Below the pieces are notes generated by a model that saw only the letters and a list, made by a program, of their open reading frames with translations, searched no databases and was not told the origin of the DNA. From assembly GCA_019459525.1 (NCBI GenBank), contig JAIBEY010000039.1, forward strand, positions 62,001 to 126,000: a stretch of DNA of 64,000 bases. The letters are read 5' to 3'. Both the position numbers and the translations under genes were made by a program. This document shows positions 7,799 to 14,784 of this stretch, one piece after another (the stretch's first letter is position 1; every line of letters begins with the position of its first letter). The DNA is from Prolixibacteraceae bacterium. Its GTDB lineage: Bacteria; Bacteroidota; Bacteroidia; Bacteroidales; Prolixibacteraceae.

Positions 7799-8557
7799 TT
7801 ATATTCCATTCATTTCGGTCAGGATTATTGGACTTCCGGCTGTAACTACAATCGTATGTTCATGCTGTGCCATGTATCCTCCTTTATTCCCAATCATCGT
7901 CCAGCCATCATTTAGTGTGTCAGCATAGGTTGATGTTGTTGAGATAAATGTTTCAATAGCAACTACAGAATTTTTCTGAAATCGTCGTTGGTCAAATCTG
8001 TCTTTATAATTAAGCAAATCATCAGGTTGTTCGTGCAGGCTTCTGCCAATTCCGTGTCCACCCAGATTCCTGATTACTTTAAACCCTCTTTTTTTTGCTT
8101 CGTTTTCTATTAATTGTCCAATATCAGAAATTCGCACACCACCTTTAATGTTGGCAATCGCTTTCATTAAGATGAACTTCGACGCATCTACCAATTTCTG
8201 ATGCTGATTGATATCTTCGCCCAGAACAAATGACCCTCCATTGTCGGCCCAAAATCCATTCAATTCAGCGGAAACATCAATATTAACCAAATCACCTTCT
8301 TTCAAAGTTCGTGTATCAGAAGGAATTCCATGACAAAATTCGTTATTGATACTAATACAGGTATAACCGGGGAACCCATACGTTAGATAAGGTGCAGAGT
8401 TTGCCCCAAAATCAGAAAGAATTTTTGCTCCGTAATTGTCAAGTTCTTTAGTTGTCATACCCGGTTGGGCGTATTTGGTCATTTCTTTTAATGCGTAAGC
8501 AACAGCTTCGCTTGCTTTTTGCATCCCAATCCATTCCAATTCTTTCGTTATTGTCAT
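7799..8557 (-). CDS. map: Methionine aminopeptidase, type I
   Basis: Removes the initiator methionine from nascent proteins. It has 252 residues, the usual length, and all five metal ligands are visible: two aspartates in NIDVSAELNGFWADNGG, the histidine in GGHGIGRSLHEQP, and glutamates in VAIETFIST and MAQHEHTIVV. The essential copy in Bacteroidota usually lies in the ribosomal protein cluster next to secY, so this one is probably an additional paralogue (inference). It sits in the accessory minus-strand run, with copies of the dispersed repeat in the gap on each side. Confidence 0.9.
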   Translation of the reverse strand: MTITKELEWIGMQKASEAVAYALKEMTKYAQPGMTTKELDNYGAKILSDFGANSAPYLTYGFPGYTCISINNEFCHGIPSDTRTLKEGDLVNIDVSAELNGFWADNGGSFVLGEDINQHQKLVDASKFILMKAIANIKGGVRISDIGQLIENEAKKRGFKVIRNLGGHGIGRSLHEQPDDLLNYKDRFDQRRFQKNSVVAIETFISTTSTYADTLNDGWTMIGNKGGYMAQHEHTIVVTAGSPIILTEMNGI

Positions 8558-8640
8558 AGCTGTATTTTTCTTTTTTTACATTATTCGAACATTTATCCCA
8601 TAGTTTATCTCTTAGCCTGGGCGCTGGTGTCATTCCGCAA

Positions 8641-8750
8641 ACACTCGCAGGAAGGGATTTAACCGATGAACTTTCTACGAAAATTTGTATTCCAAAATTT
8701 CAATTTTCTGTCAACAAAGCACCGAAACCCGGCTTGCGGGTATTTTGGTA
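8641..8750. repeat. Intergenic dispersed repeat, copy C
   Basis: Between the TonB-like gene and the aminopeptidase gene. It shares the core with copy B and adds a small hairpin ACCCGGCTTGCGGGT near 8727-8741. Each gap between the minus-strand accessory genes other than the dehydrogenase-AraC gap holds one such element. Confidence 0.65.
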
Positions 8751-8796
8751 TTCTGAATCATTAAATTTGAGAATATTGCGATAAACTTAGCAATGC

Positions 8797-9438
8797 CTAT
8801 TTCAACACGAAATTAACTTTGATTTGCAATTTATCATCAATAGGAATGTCATTATTATCAACGGCTGGAAACCAGATACTTTTAGCGCAAATAATCTGAA
8901 CTGTTCTAACTGCTTCTTTATCTAAAACACTATGACCTGAACTTTTAGACAAATTTAAGTCACAAAATTGTCCATTTCTGTCAATAACTACAGTCACTAT
9001 TGAACTACCTTGTTTACCATCCATCATAGCTGATTCTGGATATCTGACATATTCCGTGATTCGACCACCTAGTATTTGAAAGCCATCAACACAATAGGCT
9101 GATCTTTTTTTACCGCTGCAATCTTGAATTTGGTCTTGACAATTCCACAATTCAAATAAATTCAAATCATAGTTATAGACAAATTCCGTATCCTCTTTGG
9201 CATCATAAATTGTCCACAATCCACTTTTTTGATTATTTGAATAATGCCCCTGAATAACCAATTTATTGAAGTGAAAAACAGAATATGGTCCATCTTTTAC
9301 TTCCTTATTGTCGATCGAGGCAGCATACTTTTCCTTGTACTGACCAAATAAGGTCTTTATAATTTCTTGGCTATTTGCTCTTACACTTAATAATTGTAAA
9401 ACTATTAGAATGGTGGCTAATTCTAAATTATATCTCAT
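8797..9438 (-). CDS. Secreted protein with MORN-like turn and TonB C-terminal-like domain
   Basis: About 213 residues. An N-terminal signal peptide (LATILIVLQLLSVRA) is followed by a short stretch like a MORN/toxin-antitoxin-repeat turn (GHYSNNQKSGLWTIYD). The C-terminal 90 residues look like a TonB carboxyl domain: YPESAMMDGKQGSSIVTVVI, SKSSGHSVLDKEAVR and the final KVNFVLK strand. Such proteins are common in Bacteroidota outside true TonB systems, and there is no N-terminal anchor typical of a working energy transducer. The start at 9438 was preferred to 9462 because it places the signal peptide at the very N terminus. Confidence 0.7.
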   Translation of the reverse strand: MRYNLELATILIVLQLLSVRANSQEIIKTLFGQYKEKYAASIDNKEVKDGPYSVFHFNKLVIQGHYSNNQKSGLWTIYDAKEDTEFVYNYDLNLFELWNCQDQIQDCSGKKRSAYCVDGFQILGGRITEYVRYPESAMMDGKQGSSIVTVVIDRNGQFCDLNLSKSSGHSVLDKEAVRTVQIICAKSIWFPAVDNNDIPIDDKLQIKVNFVLK

Positions 9439-9746
9439 TTCAATTTTTGTTAAAAGAATCACTGGCTGTTAATTAACTCTTAGAAAAGTTCAAATTGATG
9501 ATTTGTATAAACTGTCTCCCACAAAAATAGAAACCTTTAGAATCGATAACTCTCAAAAGCCAATTTTAGAGATCAAACTCTACAAAGACTAAAAACCAAC
9601 TTTTAAAACCCTTTAAACCTACGCAACTCCCTCTCTCCACTCGAACTGTCAATTTTAAAATTTTGTCTAAAGCCGATACCGTTTCAAGTGGCACTTAATA
9701 TGCCCATAACTATAAACCCTCCCCAAATATATAGTACTTTTCTCAG

Positions 9747-9857
9747 ATGTTATTGATAATAAGCATTTTTCTTTTGGCATTGAATTCGCTGTGGTTCCGG
9801 GTAAAATGCCCGATAAACCGAAATGCGCAACAGAAAGGAAACACCCGAATCGAATAA
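9747..9857 (+). CDS. Candidate 36-residue membrane peptide
   Basis: ATG at 9747, stop TAA at 9855-9857. The peptide starts with one hydrophobic helix (MLLIISIFLLALNSLWF) and ends with a basic, polar tail. The stop is followed at once by a terminator hairpin, which supports transcription on this strand. No homology is known to me; the frame could also be the tail of a decayed gene. Confidence 0.3.
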   Translation: MLLIISIFLLALNSLWFRVKCPINRNAQQKGNTRIE

Positions 9858-9892
9858 AGTTCTGCAATTATCGCAGGACTTTTTCTATTTTT
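9858..9892 (+). terminator. Rho-independent terminator
   Basis: AGTTCTGC at 9858-9865 pairs with GCAGGACT at 9873-9880 (one G-T wobble), followed by a T-rich run to 9892. Confidence 0.7.
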
Positions 9893-9893
9893 G
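9886..9893 (+). promoter_or_regulatory. Possible -7 box for the membrane protein at 9914
   Basis: TATTTTTG fits TAnnTTTG and lies 20 bases before the ATG at 9914, but overlaps the T-run of the terminator and has no good TTG at -33. Confidence 0.3.
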
Positions 9894-9913
9894 GAAATTA
9901 ATTTAAAAACCGC

Positions 9914-10462
9914 ATGATTAAAGGATACATTTTGCTGATTAACTTAAGTTTATCTTCCATTGTTTCGTGGCTGGCCGAGGCATTTGAGAAGGAAACGATG
10001 GCCTGGATCATCCTCATTATGGCTATCCCTTTTATTGCGGTGCTGGCAATTTTGGTCTTTCGGATTTCACGAAACATTAAACCAATCAAATTGTCACGAT
10101 TTTTCAAGAAAGTGAAACTCGATATTTTACTCGAAAAAGACAAACCCCTGCGGCCGCAACTGTTAACCATGACTATCCGCAATACCGGGAAAAACGAAGC
10201 TGATATTGATGCCCCTGTTCTGGAATTCAGGAAGATATGGACCAAACGAAAATTTAAACTCAACGGAATTAACGGGAATGCCATTTATCCCATGTTTATA
10301 GGGTCAGGAAAAATGCACCAGTTAAGAATCGAAACTTCAACTTTTCATCAATACGATCGTTCCATAAAATCATTTTACTGGGCCCGAATTATTGTGACTG
10401 ATGTGGATGGCAGGCGGTGGAAATCAAATTCGGTTAAACTCCGTAAAAGTTTGGTCACTTAA
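9914..10462 (+). CDS. Unrecognised membrane-anchored protein
   Basis: Protein of 182 residues that I do not recognise. Two hydrophobic segments lie in the first 50 residues (YILLINLSLSSIVSWL and WIILIMAIPFIAVLAILVF), followed by a basic stretch and a soluble part rich in beta-strand pattern (LLTMTIRNTGKNEADIDAP), which resembles an immunoglobulin-like or arrestin-like sandwich. It is followed 55 bases later by the pullulanase gene on the same strand, so they may be co-transcribed, but a role in glucan use is not supported by anything in the sequence. Confidence 0.6.
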   Translation: MIKGYILLINLSLSSIVSWLAEAFEKETMAWIILIMAIPFIAVLAILVFRISRNIKPIKLSRFFKKVKLDILLEKDKPLRPQLLTMTIRNTGKNEADIDAPVLEFRKIWTKRKFKLNGINGNAIYPMFIGSGKMHQLRIETSTFHQYDRSIKSFYWARIIVTDVDGRRWKSNSVKLRKSLVT

Positions 10463-10517
10463 TAATCGTGCAAAACCGTACAATTTATTCCGGAACAAAG
10501 AAAAACCCAGCGTACAA

Positions 10518-12458
10518 ATGAGAGATTGGAGATTTTATGGCATTGATTTTAATTCGTATCCGTACTACGGGGGCGACGATCTGGGCGTTTCCTACTCCGC
10601 TTCGAGAACGGTTATACGAATCTGGGCGCCAACGGCTATCCAGGTTGAATTGTACCTTTATACGCAACCCAATGGCGGAACCGCCATCAGGATCGATCAG
10701 TTTGAGAAGGCCGAAAACGGAACCTGGCTCATTGGCATAAACGGTGATTTAAACGGCTATTATTACACCATAAAGGTTAACGACGGAAGCTGGCTGAACG
10801 AAACCCCGGGGGCCGATGCCCGCGCTGTGGGAGCAAACGGGTTACGCGGACTGATTTTTAACCCGGTGCAAACCAATCCTGAAGATTGGGAAAACGATCG
10901 GCGCATCAGCATGCCCAACCCGACAGATGCCGTAATTTATGAATTGCATATCCGCGATTTTTCGGTTTCTCCGGCTTCAGGAATGGTAAACAAGGGAAAA
11001 TACCTGGCTTTTACCGAAGAGGGAACCCGTTCTCCGGAAGGTTTAAAAACCGGGATCGATCATTTGAAAGAATTGGGGATCACCCATGTCCATTTTTTGC
11101 CGGTTTTTGATTTTCTGACGGTGGACGAACTGGATGCCAATAAAACATACAACTGGGGTTACGATCCGCAGAATTTTAATGCTCCCGAAGGCAGCTATGC
11201 CAGTAACCCGAATACGATTTCCCGGATTCTGGAACTAAAAATGCTGGTTCAATCGCTTCATCGTGCCGGAATTGGCGTTGTTTTCGATGCAGTTTACAAC
11301 CACACTTACCATACCCGGAGGTCGTATTTCAATCAAACCGTTCCCGGATACTATTACCGGCAAAAACCAAACGGTACATTTTCGAATGCCAGCGGTTGCG
11401 GCAACGAGGTGGCCACCGAAAGAAGTATGGTGAGGAAGTACATCATCGATTCGCTGGTTTATTGGGCTACCGAATTTCATCTCGATGGGTTTCGCTTCGA
11501 CCTTATGGGCATTTACGATTTGGAAACCATGAACCAGATACGGGCAAAGATGGATACCATTTCGCCTTCAATTTTACTTTACGGCGAAGGTTGGACCGCC
11601 GATAAAAGTCCGCTCGACGAAAACTGGAGGGCTGTAAAAACGAACGTTCCGCGACTAAACCGCATCGCTGTTTTTAACGACGATTTTCGCGATGGGATCA
11701 AAGGCAATGGGTTTCAGGCTGAAAGTAAGGGATTTGTGAATGGCCAAACCATTCAGGAAGAAAACATCAAGTTCGGAATTGCCGGGGCCTGTTTTCATCC
11801 GCAGATCGTGTATGGTTATGTAGAGCGATCGAAGTCGCCCTGGGCCACCGAACCCTGGCAATGCGTGAACTACGCTGCCTGTCACGACAATTACACGCTT
11901 TTCGATAAATTTGTTTTAAGCAGTCCGGATGCCACCGAAGATGAGCTGATGCGCATGGTGATGATGGCCGGAGCGCTGGTTCTGACCTCTCAGGGGATTC
12001 CGTTTTTACATGCCGGCGACGAAATGGCCCGCACCAAACAAGGTCATCACAATTCGTACAAATCGCCCGACAGCATCAACCAGATTGATTGGACCCGAAA
12101 GCATACGTATAATCAGGTTTTTACCTATTACCAATCGTTGATTGAGTTGCGTAAATCGCACCCGGCATTTCGGATGACCACGGCCAGCCAGATTCGCGAA
12201 CACCTGATTTTCTCTTCCGATTATCAGCCGGGAGTGGCATCGTACGTGTTGGTTAACCATGCCAACGACGACGAATGGCGTACTATTTTGTTGATTTTTA
12301 ACGGGAACCGATCTGAAATTTCGTTCGAATTGATGCCGCATATCAAATGGAGAATTGTTGCGCAGGACAGCCTGATTGATACAGAAAGTACCCGTTTGGT
12401 GGAAGGAACTGCCATTAAAGTGGCGGGAATTTCGATGCTGATGCTGGTTGAAGATTAA
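10518..12458 (+). CDS. pulA: Type I pullulanase (GH13, CBM48)
   Basis: Debranching enzyme that cuts alpha-1,6 bonds in glycogen, pullulan or limit dextrins. About 646 residues. Residues 20-110 resemble a CBM48 domain (SASRTVIRIWAPTA). The catalytic barrel shows the pullulanase mark YNWGYDP and the four GH13 regions: DAVYNHTYHT, DGFRFDLMGIYD (nucleophile Asp), LLYGEGW (acid/base Glu) and ACHDNYTLFDK. No signal peptide is visible, so it is probably cytoplasmic and acts on glycogen. The frame is open from 10401, overlapping the previous gene, but the protein starts like its family at ATG 10518. It converges on ald with seven bases between. Confidence 0.92.
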   Translation: MRDWRFYGIDFNSYPYYGGDDLGVSYSASRTVIRIWAPTAIQVELYLYTQPNGGTAIRIDQFEKAENGTWLIGINGDLNGYYYTIKVNDGSWLNETPGADARAVGANGLRGLIFNPVQTNPEDWENDRRISMPNPTDAVIYELHIRDFSVSPASGMVNKGKYLAFTEEGTRSPEGLKTGIDHLKELGITHVHFLPVFDFLTVDELDANKTYNWGYDPQNFNAPEGSYASNPNTISRILELKMLVQSLHRAGIGVVFDAVYNHTYHTRRSYFNQTVPGYYYRQKPNGTFSNASGCGNEVATERSMVRKYIIDSLVYWATEFHLDGFRFDLMGIYDLETMNQIRAKMDTISPSILLYGEGWTADKSPLDENWRAVKTNVPRLNRIAVFNDDFRDGIKGNGFQAESKGFVNGQTIQEENIKFGIAGACFHPQIVYGYVERSKSPWATEPWQCVNYAACHDNYTLFDKFVLSSPDATEDELMRMVMMAGALVLTSQGIPFLHAGDEMARTKQGHHNSYKSPDSINQIDWTRKHTYNQVFTYYQSLIELRKSHPAFRMTTASQIREHLIFSSDYQPGVASYVLVNHANDDEWRTILLIFNGNRSEISFELMPHIKWRIVAQDSLIDTESTRLVEGTAIKVAGISMLMLVED

Positions 12459-12465
12459 GCCTGAT

Positions 12466-13707
12466 TTAATACACCGCCAGCAGCAAGTCAATATCTTTAT
12501 AAGCAAGGTTAAATTTTTCGGCTAAAGTTGCATTGGTTAAAATGCCATTGTAAATGCAAACACCTTTCCTAAAGCTTTTTGAATTTTTGATGTAATTTTC
12601 GATGCCCCCAATTTCACCGATCGAAATCAGGATCGGAATTAAAACATTACTTAGCGCAATAGATGCTGTACGGGCCACAATGGCAGGAACATTGGGGACA
12701 CAATAATGAGTTACGCCATGTTCAACAAACGAGGGGTTATTTAAATCGGTACACTTCGAGGTTTCGAAACATCCTCCCTGGCAAACATTCAGATCGATAA
12801 TTACAGAACCAGGCTTCATCTTTTTTACCATTTCTTCGGTAATCCGGAACGAGGGGGGCATTCCGATTGGCATGGCGCCCAAAACCGCATCGGCCGATTT
12901 AAGCGCTTTTCGCATCACTTTAGGATAAAATACCGAAGTAAAAATGGGCTGCGGAAGTTTTTCTTCCAGTTTCCGGAGCGAGGAGATATTGTCGTCGAAG
13001 ATTTTTACGGTGGCGCCCAGGCCCAATGCCGCGCGGGCTGCAAATTCAGCAGCCGTTCCTGCACCCAGAATCACCAATTCGGAGGGCGAAATCCCGGTTA
13101 CACTGCCAAGCAAAACACCTTTTCCACCTCGCGATTTGCTCATGTATTCGTTAAACAGAAAAATAGAAGTACTTCCAGAAATCTGGCTCATTAACTGAAC
13201 CACCGGCTTGCTCCCATCTTCGTCTTCCATGTATTCGTAGGCAACCTGAGTTATTTTCTTTTGCTGAAGTTTAGCAATAGATGTTGGGCAATACGCATTG
13301 ATCTGTAAGTTCGAAATCAAAGCCTGATGACCTTTCAACATATCAATTTCAGTTTCTGAAAAAGGAGAAACACGTAAAACGATGTCGCATTCAAATATTT
13401 CTTTGCGGTCGGCCATAACTAAAGCGCCGGCCTCGCGGTATTCTTCGTCGGTATAACTAGCCGCTTTTCCTGCTTCCTTTTCAATCAGTATTTCGTGTCC
13501 GTATGATACCAGCAGTTCCACCGCCTGAGGGCTTAACGGCACCCGATACTCTACCTTATCCTGATCAGAAGGAATACCAATCCTGATTTTTTTACCTTTT
13601 CGCCTTATTTCAAGCATTTCTTCCTTCGGCAGCAAAAAAGTCGATCCTGAAGCTGATTGTTCTGTCATTCTTTCTTTTTCAGTCATGGTAAAGATATTGC
13701 GGTTCAT
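12466..13707 (-). CDS. ald: Alanine dehydrogenase
   Basis: NAD-dependent enzyme that interconverts L-alanine and pyruvate plus ammonia. Protein of 413 residues with the family pattern: RIGIPSDQDKVEYRVPLSP at the substrate domain start, the Rossmann loop VILGAGTAAEFAARAALGLG, and GSVIIDLNVCQGGCFETSK with HYCVPNVPAIVARTAS at the active-site side. The N-terminal extension before MLEIRRKGK is longer than in proteobacterial Ald, so the true start could be further in. It lies directly downstream of tsaE (gap 32), an arrangement I recall as common in Bacteroidota. Confidence 0.9.
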   Translation of the reverse strand: MNRNIFTMTEKERMTEQSASGSTFLLPKEEMLEIRRKGKKIRIGIPSDQDKVEYRVPLSPQAVELLVSYGHEILIEKEAGKAASYTDEEYREAGALVMADRKEIFECDIVLRVSPFSETEIDMLKGHQALISNLQINAYCPTSIAKLQQKKITQVAYEYMEDEDGSKPVVQLMSQISGSTSIFLFNEYMSKSRGGKGVLLGSVTGISPSELVILGAGTAAEFAARAALGLGATVKIFDDNISSLRKLEEKLPQPIFTSVFYPKVMRKALKSADAVLGAMPIGMPPSFRITEEMVKKMKPGSVIIDLNVCQGGCFETSKCTDLNNPSFVEHGVTHYCVPNVPAIVARTASIALSNVLIPILISIGEIGGIENYIKNSKSFRKGVCIYNGILTNATLAEKFNLAYKDIDLLLAVY

Positions 13708-13739
13708 GAAAATGCTTATACGGAGATAACGATATAAAT

Positions 13740-14162
13740 TTACACTCTTTTTGCTTCCAGTTCCCTGACTCCATTTTCTGTTTCCCGAATCCGAACTTCA
13801 ACAACACCTTCGGGCAGCAGGGATTCAATCATTTCAGGCCATTCGATAAAGCAATAATTCCCACTGTAAATATAGTCTTCATAACCTAAATCAAAAGCTT
13901 CTTCAAGTTTTTTAATTCGATAGAAATCAAAATGATAAATCACAAATCCGTTGTTGGTGGTGTATTCGTTGATAAGGGCAAAGGTTGGGCTGGTTACATA
14001 ATCCATTGAGCCCAACTCCTGACATAGCGCTTTAATAAAGGTTGTTTTTCCGGCACCCATTGCACCGTAAAAGGCAAAAACCCGATCTTCAGGAAAAGTA
14101 TTCAGCAACAATTTGGCCGATTCCTGAAGAGCCGACAAGTTGGATAATTGAGTTTGAAACAT
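13740..14162 (-). CDS. tsaE: tRNA threonylcarbamoyladenosine (t6A) ATPase TsaE
   Basis: Small ATPase of 140 residues needed with TsaB, TsaC and TsaD to make N6-threonylcarbamoyladenosine at position 37 of ANN-decoding tRNAs. The P-loop FYGAMGAGKTTFIKALCQ is at about 30-47, then TSPTFALINEY and the Walker-B-like IEWPEM near residue 109. Length and motif order match the family. It is the first gene of a tsaE-ald pair. Its start region faces gcvH on the other strand; that 130-base gap must hold divergent promoters. Confidence 0.93.
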   Translation of the reverse strand: MFQTQLSNLSALQESAKLLLNTFPEDRVFAFYGAMGAGKTTFIKALCQELGSMDYVTSPTFALINEYTTNNGFVIYHFDFYRIKKLEEAFDLGYEDYIYSGNYCFIEWPEMIESLLPEGVVEVRIRETENGVRELEAKRV

Positions 14163-14234
14163 GTCTTTCTGAATTAATAATGCAAATTAATAAAACTTCG
14201 GTGAATATGTATAACCCTGACTTTTGTTAAAGGT

Positions 14235-14261
14235 TTGAATAAAAAAATTGTATTACTTTTG
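14235..14261 (+). promoter_or_regulatory. Probable gcvH promoter
   Basis: TACTTTTG at 14254-14261 matches TAnnTTTG. A TTG at 14235-14237 lies 16 bases upstream, shorter than the usual 19-21. A start site near 14267 would rule out the longer reading frame beginning at 14235 and supports the ATG at 14292. Confidence 0.5.
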
Positions 14262-14291
14262 ATTCAGGATAAACCGAAAAAAACATATCAC

Positions 14292-14672
14292 ATGAAGTTG
14301 CCTGAAAATTTAAAGTACACCAGTGAACACGAATGGATTAGTGTTGAAGGTGATGTTGCTACAGTTGGAATTACCTCATTCGCTCAGGGTGAATTGGGTG
14401 ACATTGTTTTCGTTGAAATTGAAACCGTTGGCGAAACTCTCGGCAAAGGTGAAACTTTCGGAACCATTGAAGCGGTAAAAACAGTTTCTGACTTGTTTAT
14501 GCCTGTTGGGGGCGAGGTTCTTGAAGTAAACCCTGATCTTGAATCGTCTCCTGAATTAGTTAATAAAGATGCTTACGGAGCTGGTTGGCTTATAAAAATA
14601 GCGATTGGCAACCCGGCCGAATTGGACGATTTATTAAGCGCGGCCGAATACCAGGCCATGCTTGAAGCATAA
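14292..14672 (+). CDS. gcvH: Glycine cleavage system H protein
   Basis: Lipoyl carrier that shuttles the aminomethyl group between the P, T and L proteins. 126 residues, the standard length. The lipoylation site lies in FGTIEAVKTVSDLF (the lysine of the AVK turn), after the family opening LKYTSEHEWIS. The TTG-opened extension at 14235 is rejected because residue 1 of the family aligns with ATG 14292. No other gcv gene is next to it. It ends in a strong terminator shared with the convergent penicillin-binding protein gene. Confidence 0.95.
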   Translation: MKLPENLKYTSEHEWISVEGDVATVGITSFAQGELGDIVFVEIETVGETLGKGETFGTIEAVKTVSDLFMPVGGEVLEVNPDLESSPELVNKDAYGAGWLIKIAIGNPAELDDLLSAAEYQAMLEA

Positions 14673-14678
14673 AAAAAT

Positions 14679-14717
14679 AAAATCCTGACGGGGAATCGTC
14701 AGGATTTTATTTTTTTA
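14679..14717. terminator. Bidirectional rho-independent terminator
   Basis: AAAATCCTGACG (14679-14690) and CGTCAGGATTTT (14697-14708) form a perfect 12-pair stem with a six-base loop, flanked by A-run and T-run. It serves gcvH and, on the other strand, the penicillin-binding protein gene. Confidence 0.92.
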
Positions 14718-14784
14718 CAGATATCCGCATCCTGGAAGTAGTCTTTCCTTAGTAATCCGCTGAAGCAAGAACTACACTCAGCAA

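Larger units (their letters stand above)
9439..9913. other. 475-base gap with a candidate small membrane peptide, terminator and promoter box
   Basis: The left part (9439-9740) is AT-rich and shows nothing I can name. The right part contains a 36-codon frame, a hairpin terminator and a -7-like box, listed separately. Confidence 0.5.

Noticed and set aside
5341-8796. A true integron
   Set aside because: There is no integrase in view and the repeats do not show clear attC core sites; kept only as a cassette-like layout.
12006-12506. A 166-codon minus-strand frame over the pullulanase end
   Set aside because: It is a shadow of the pullulanase gene, rich in cysteine, histidine and arginine runs without domain pattern.
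14163-14291. A glycine riboswitch before gcvH
   Set aside because: The gap is only about 130 bases and shared with a divergent gene, the promoter leaves a leader of about 25 bases, and I see no paired aptamer pattern.
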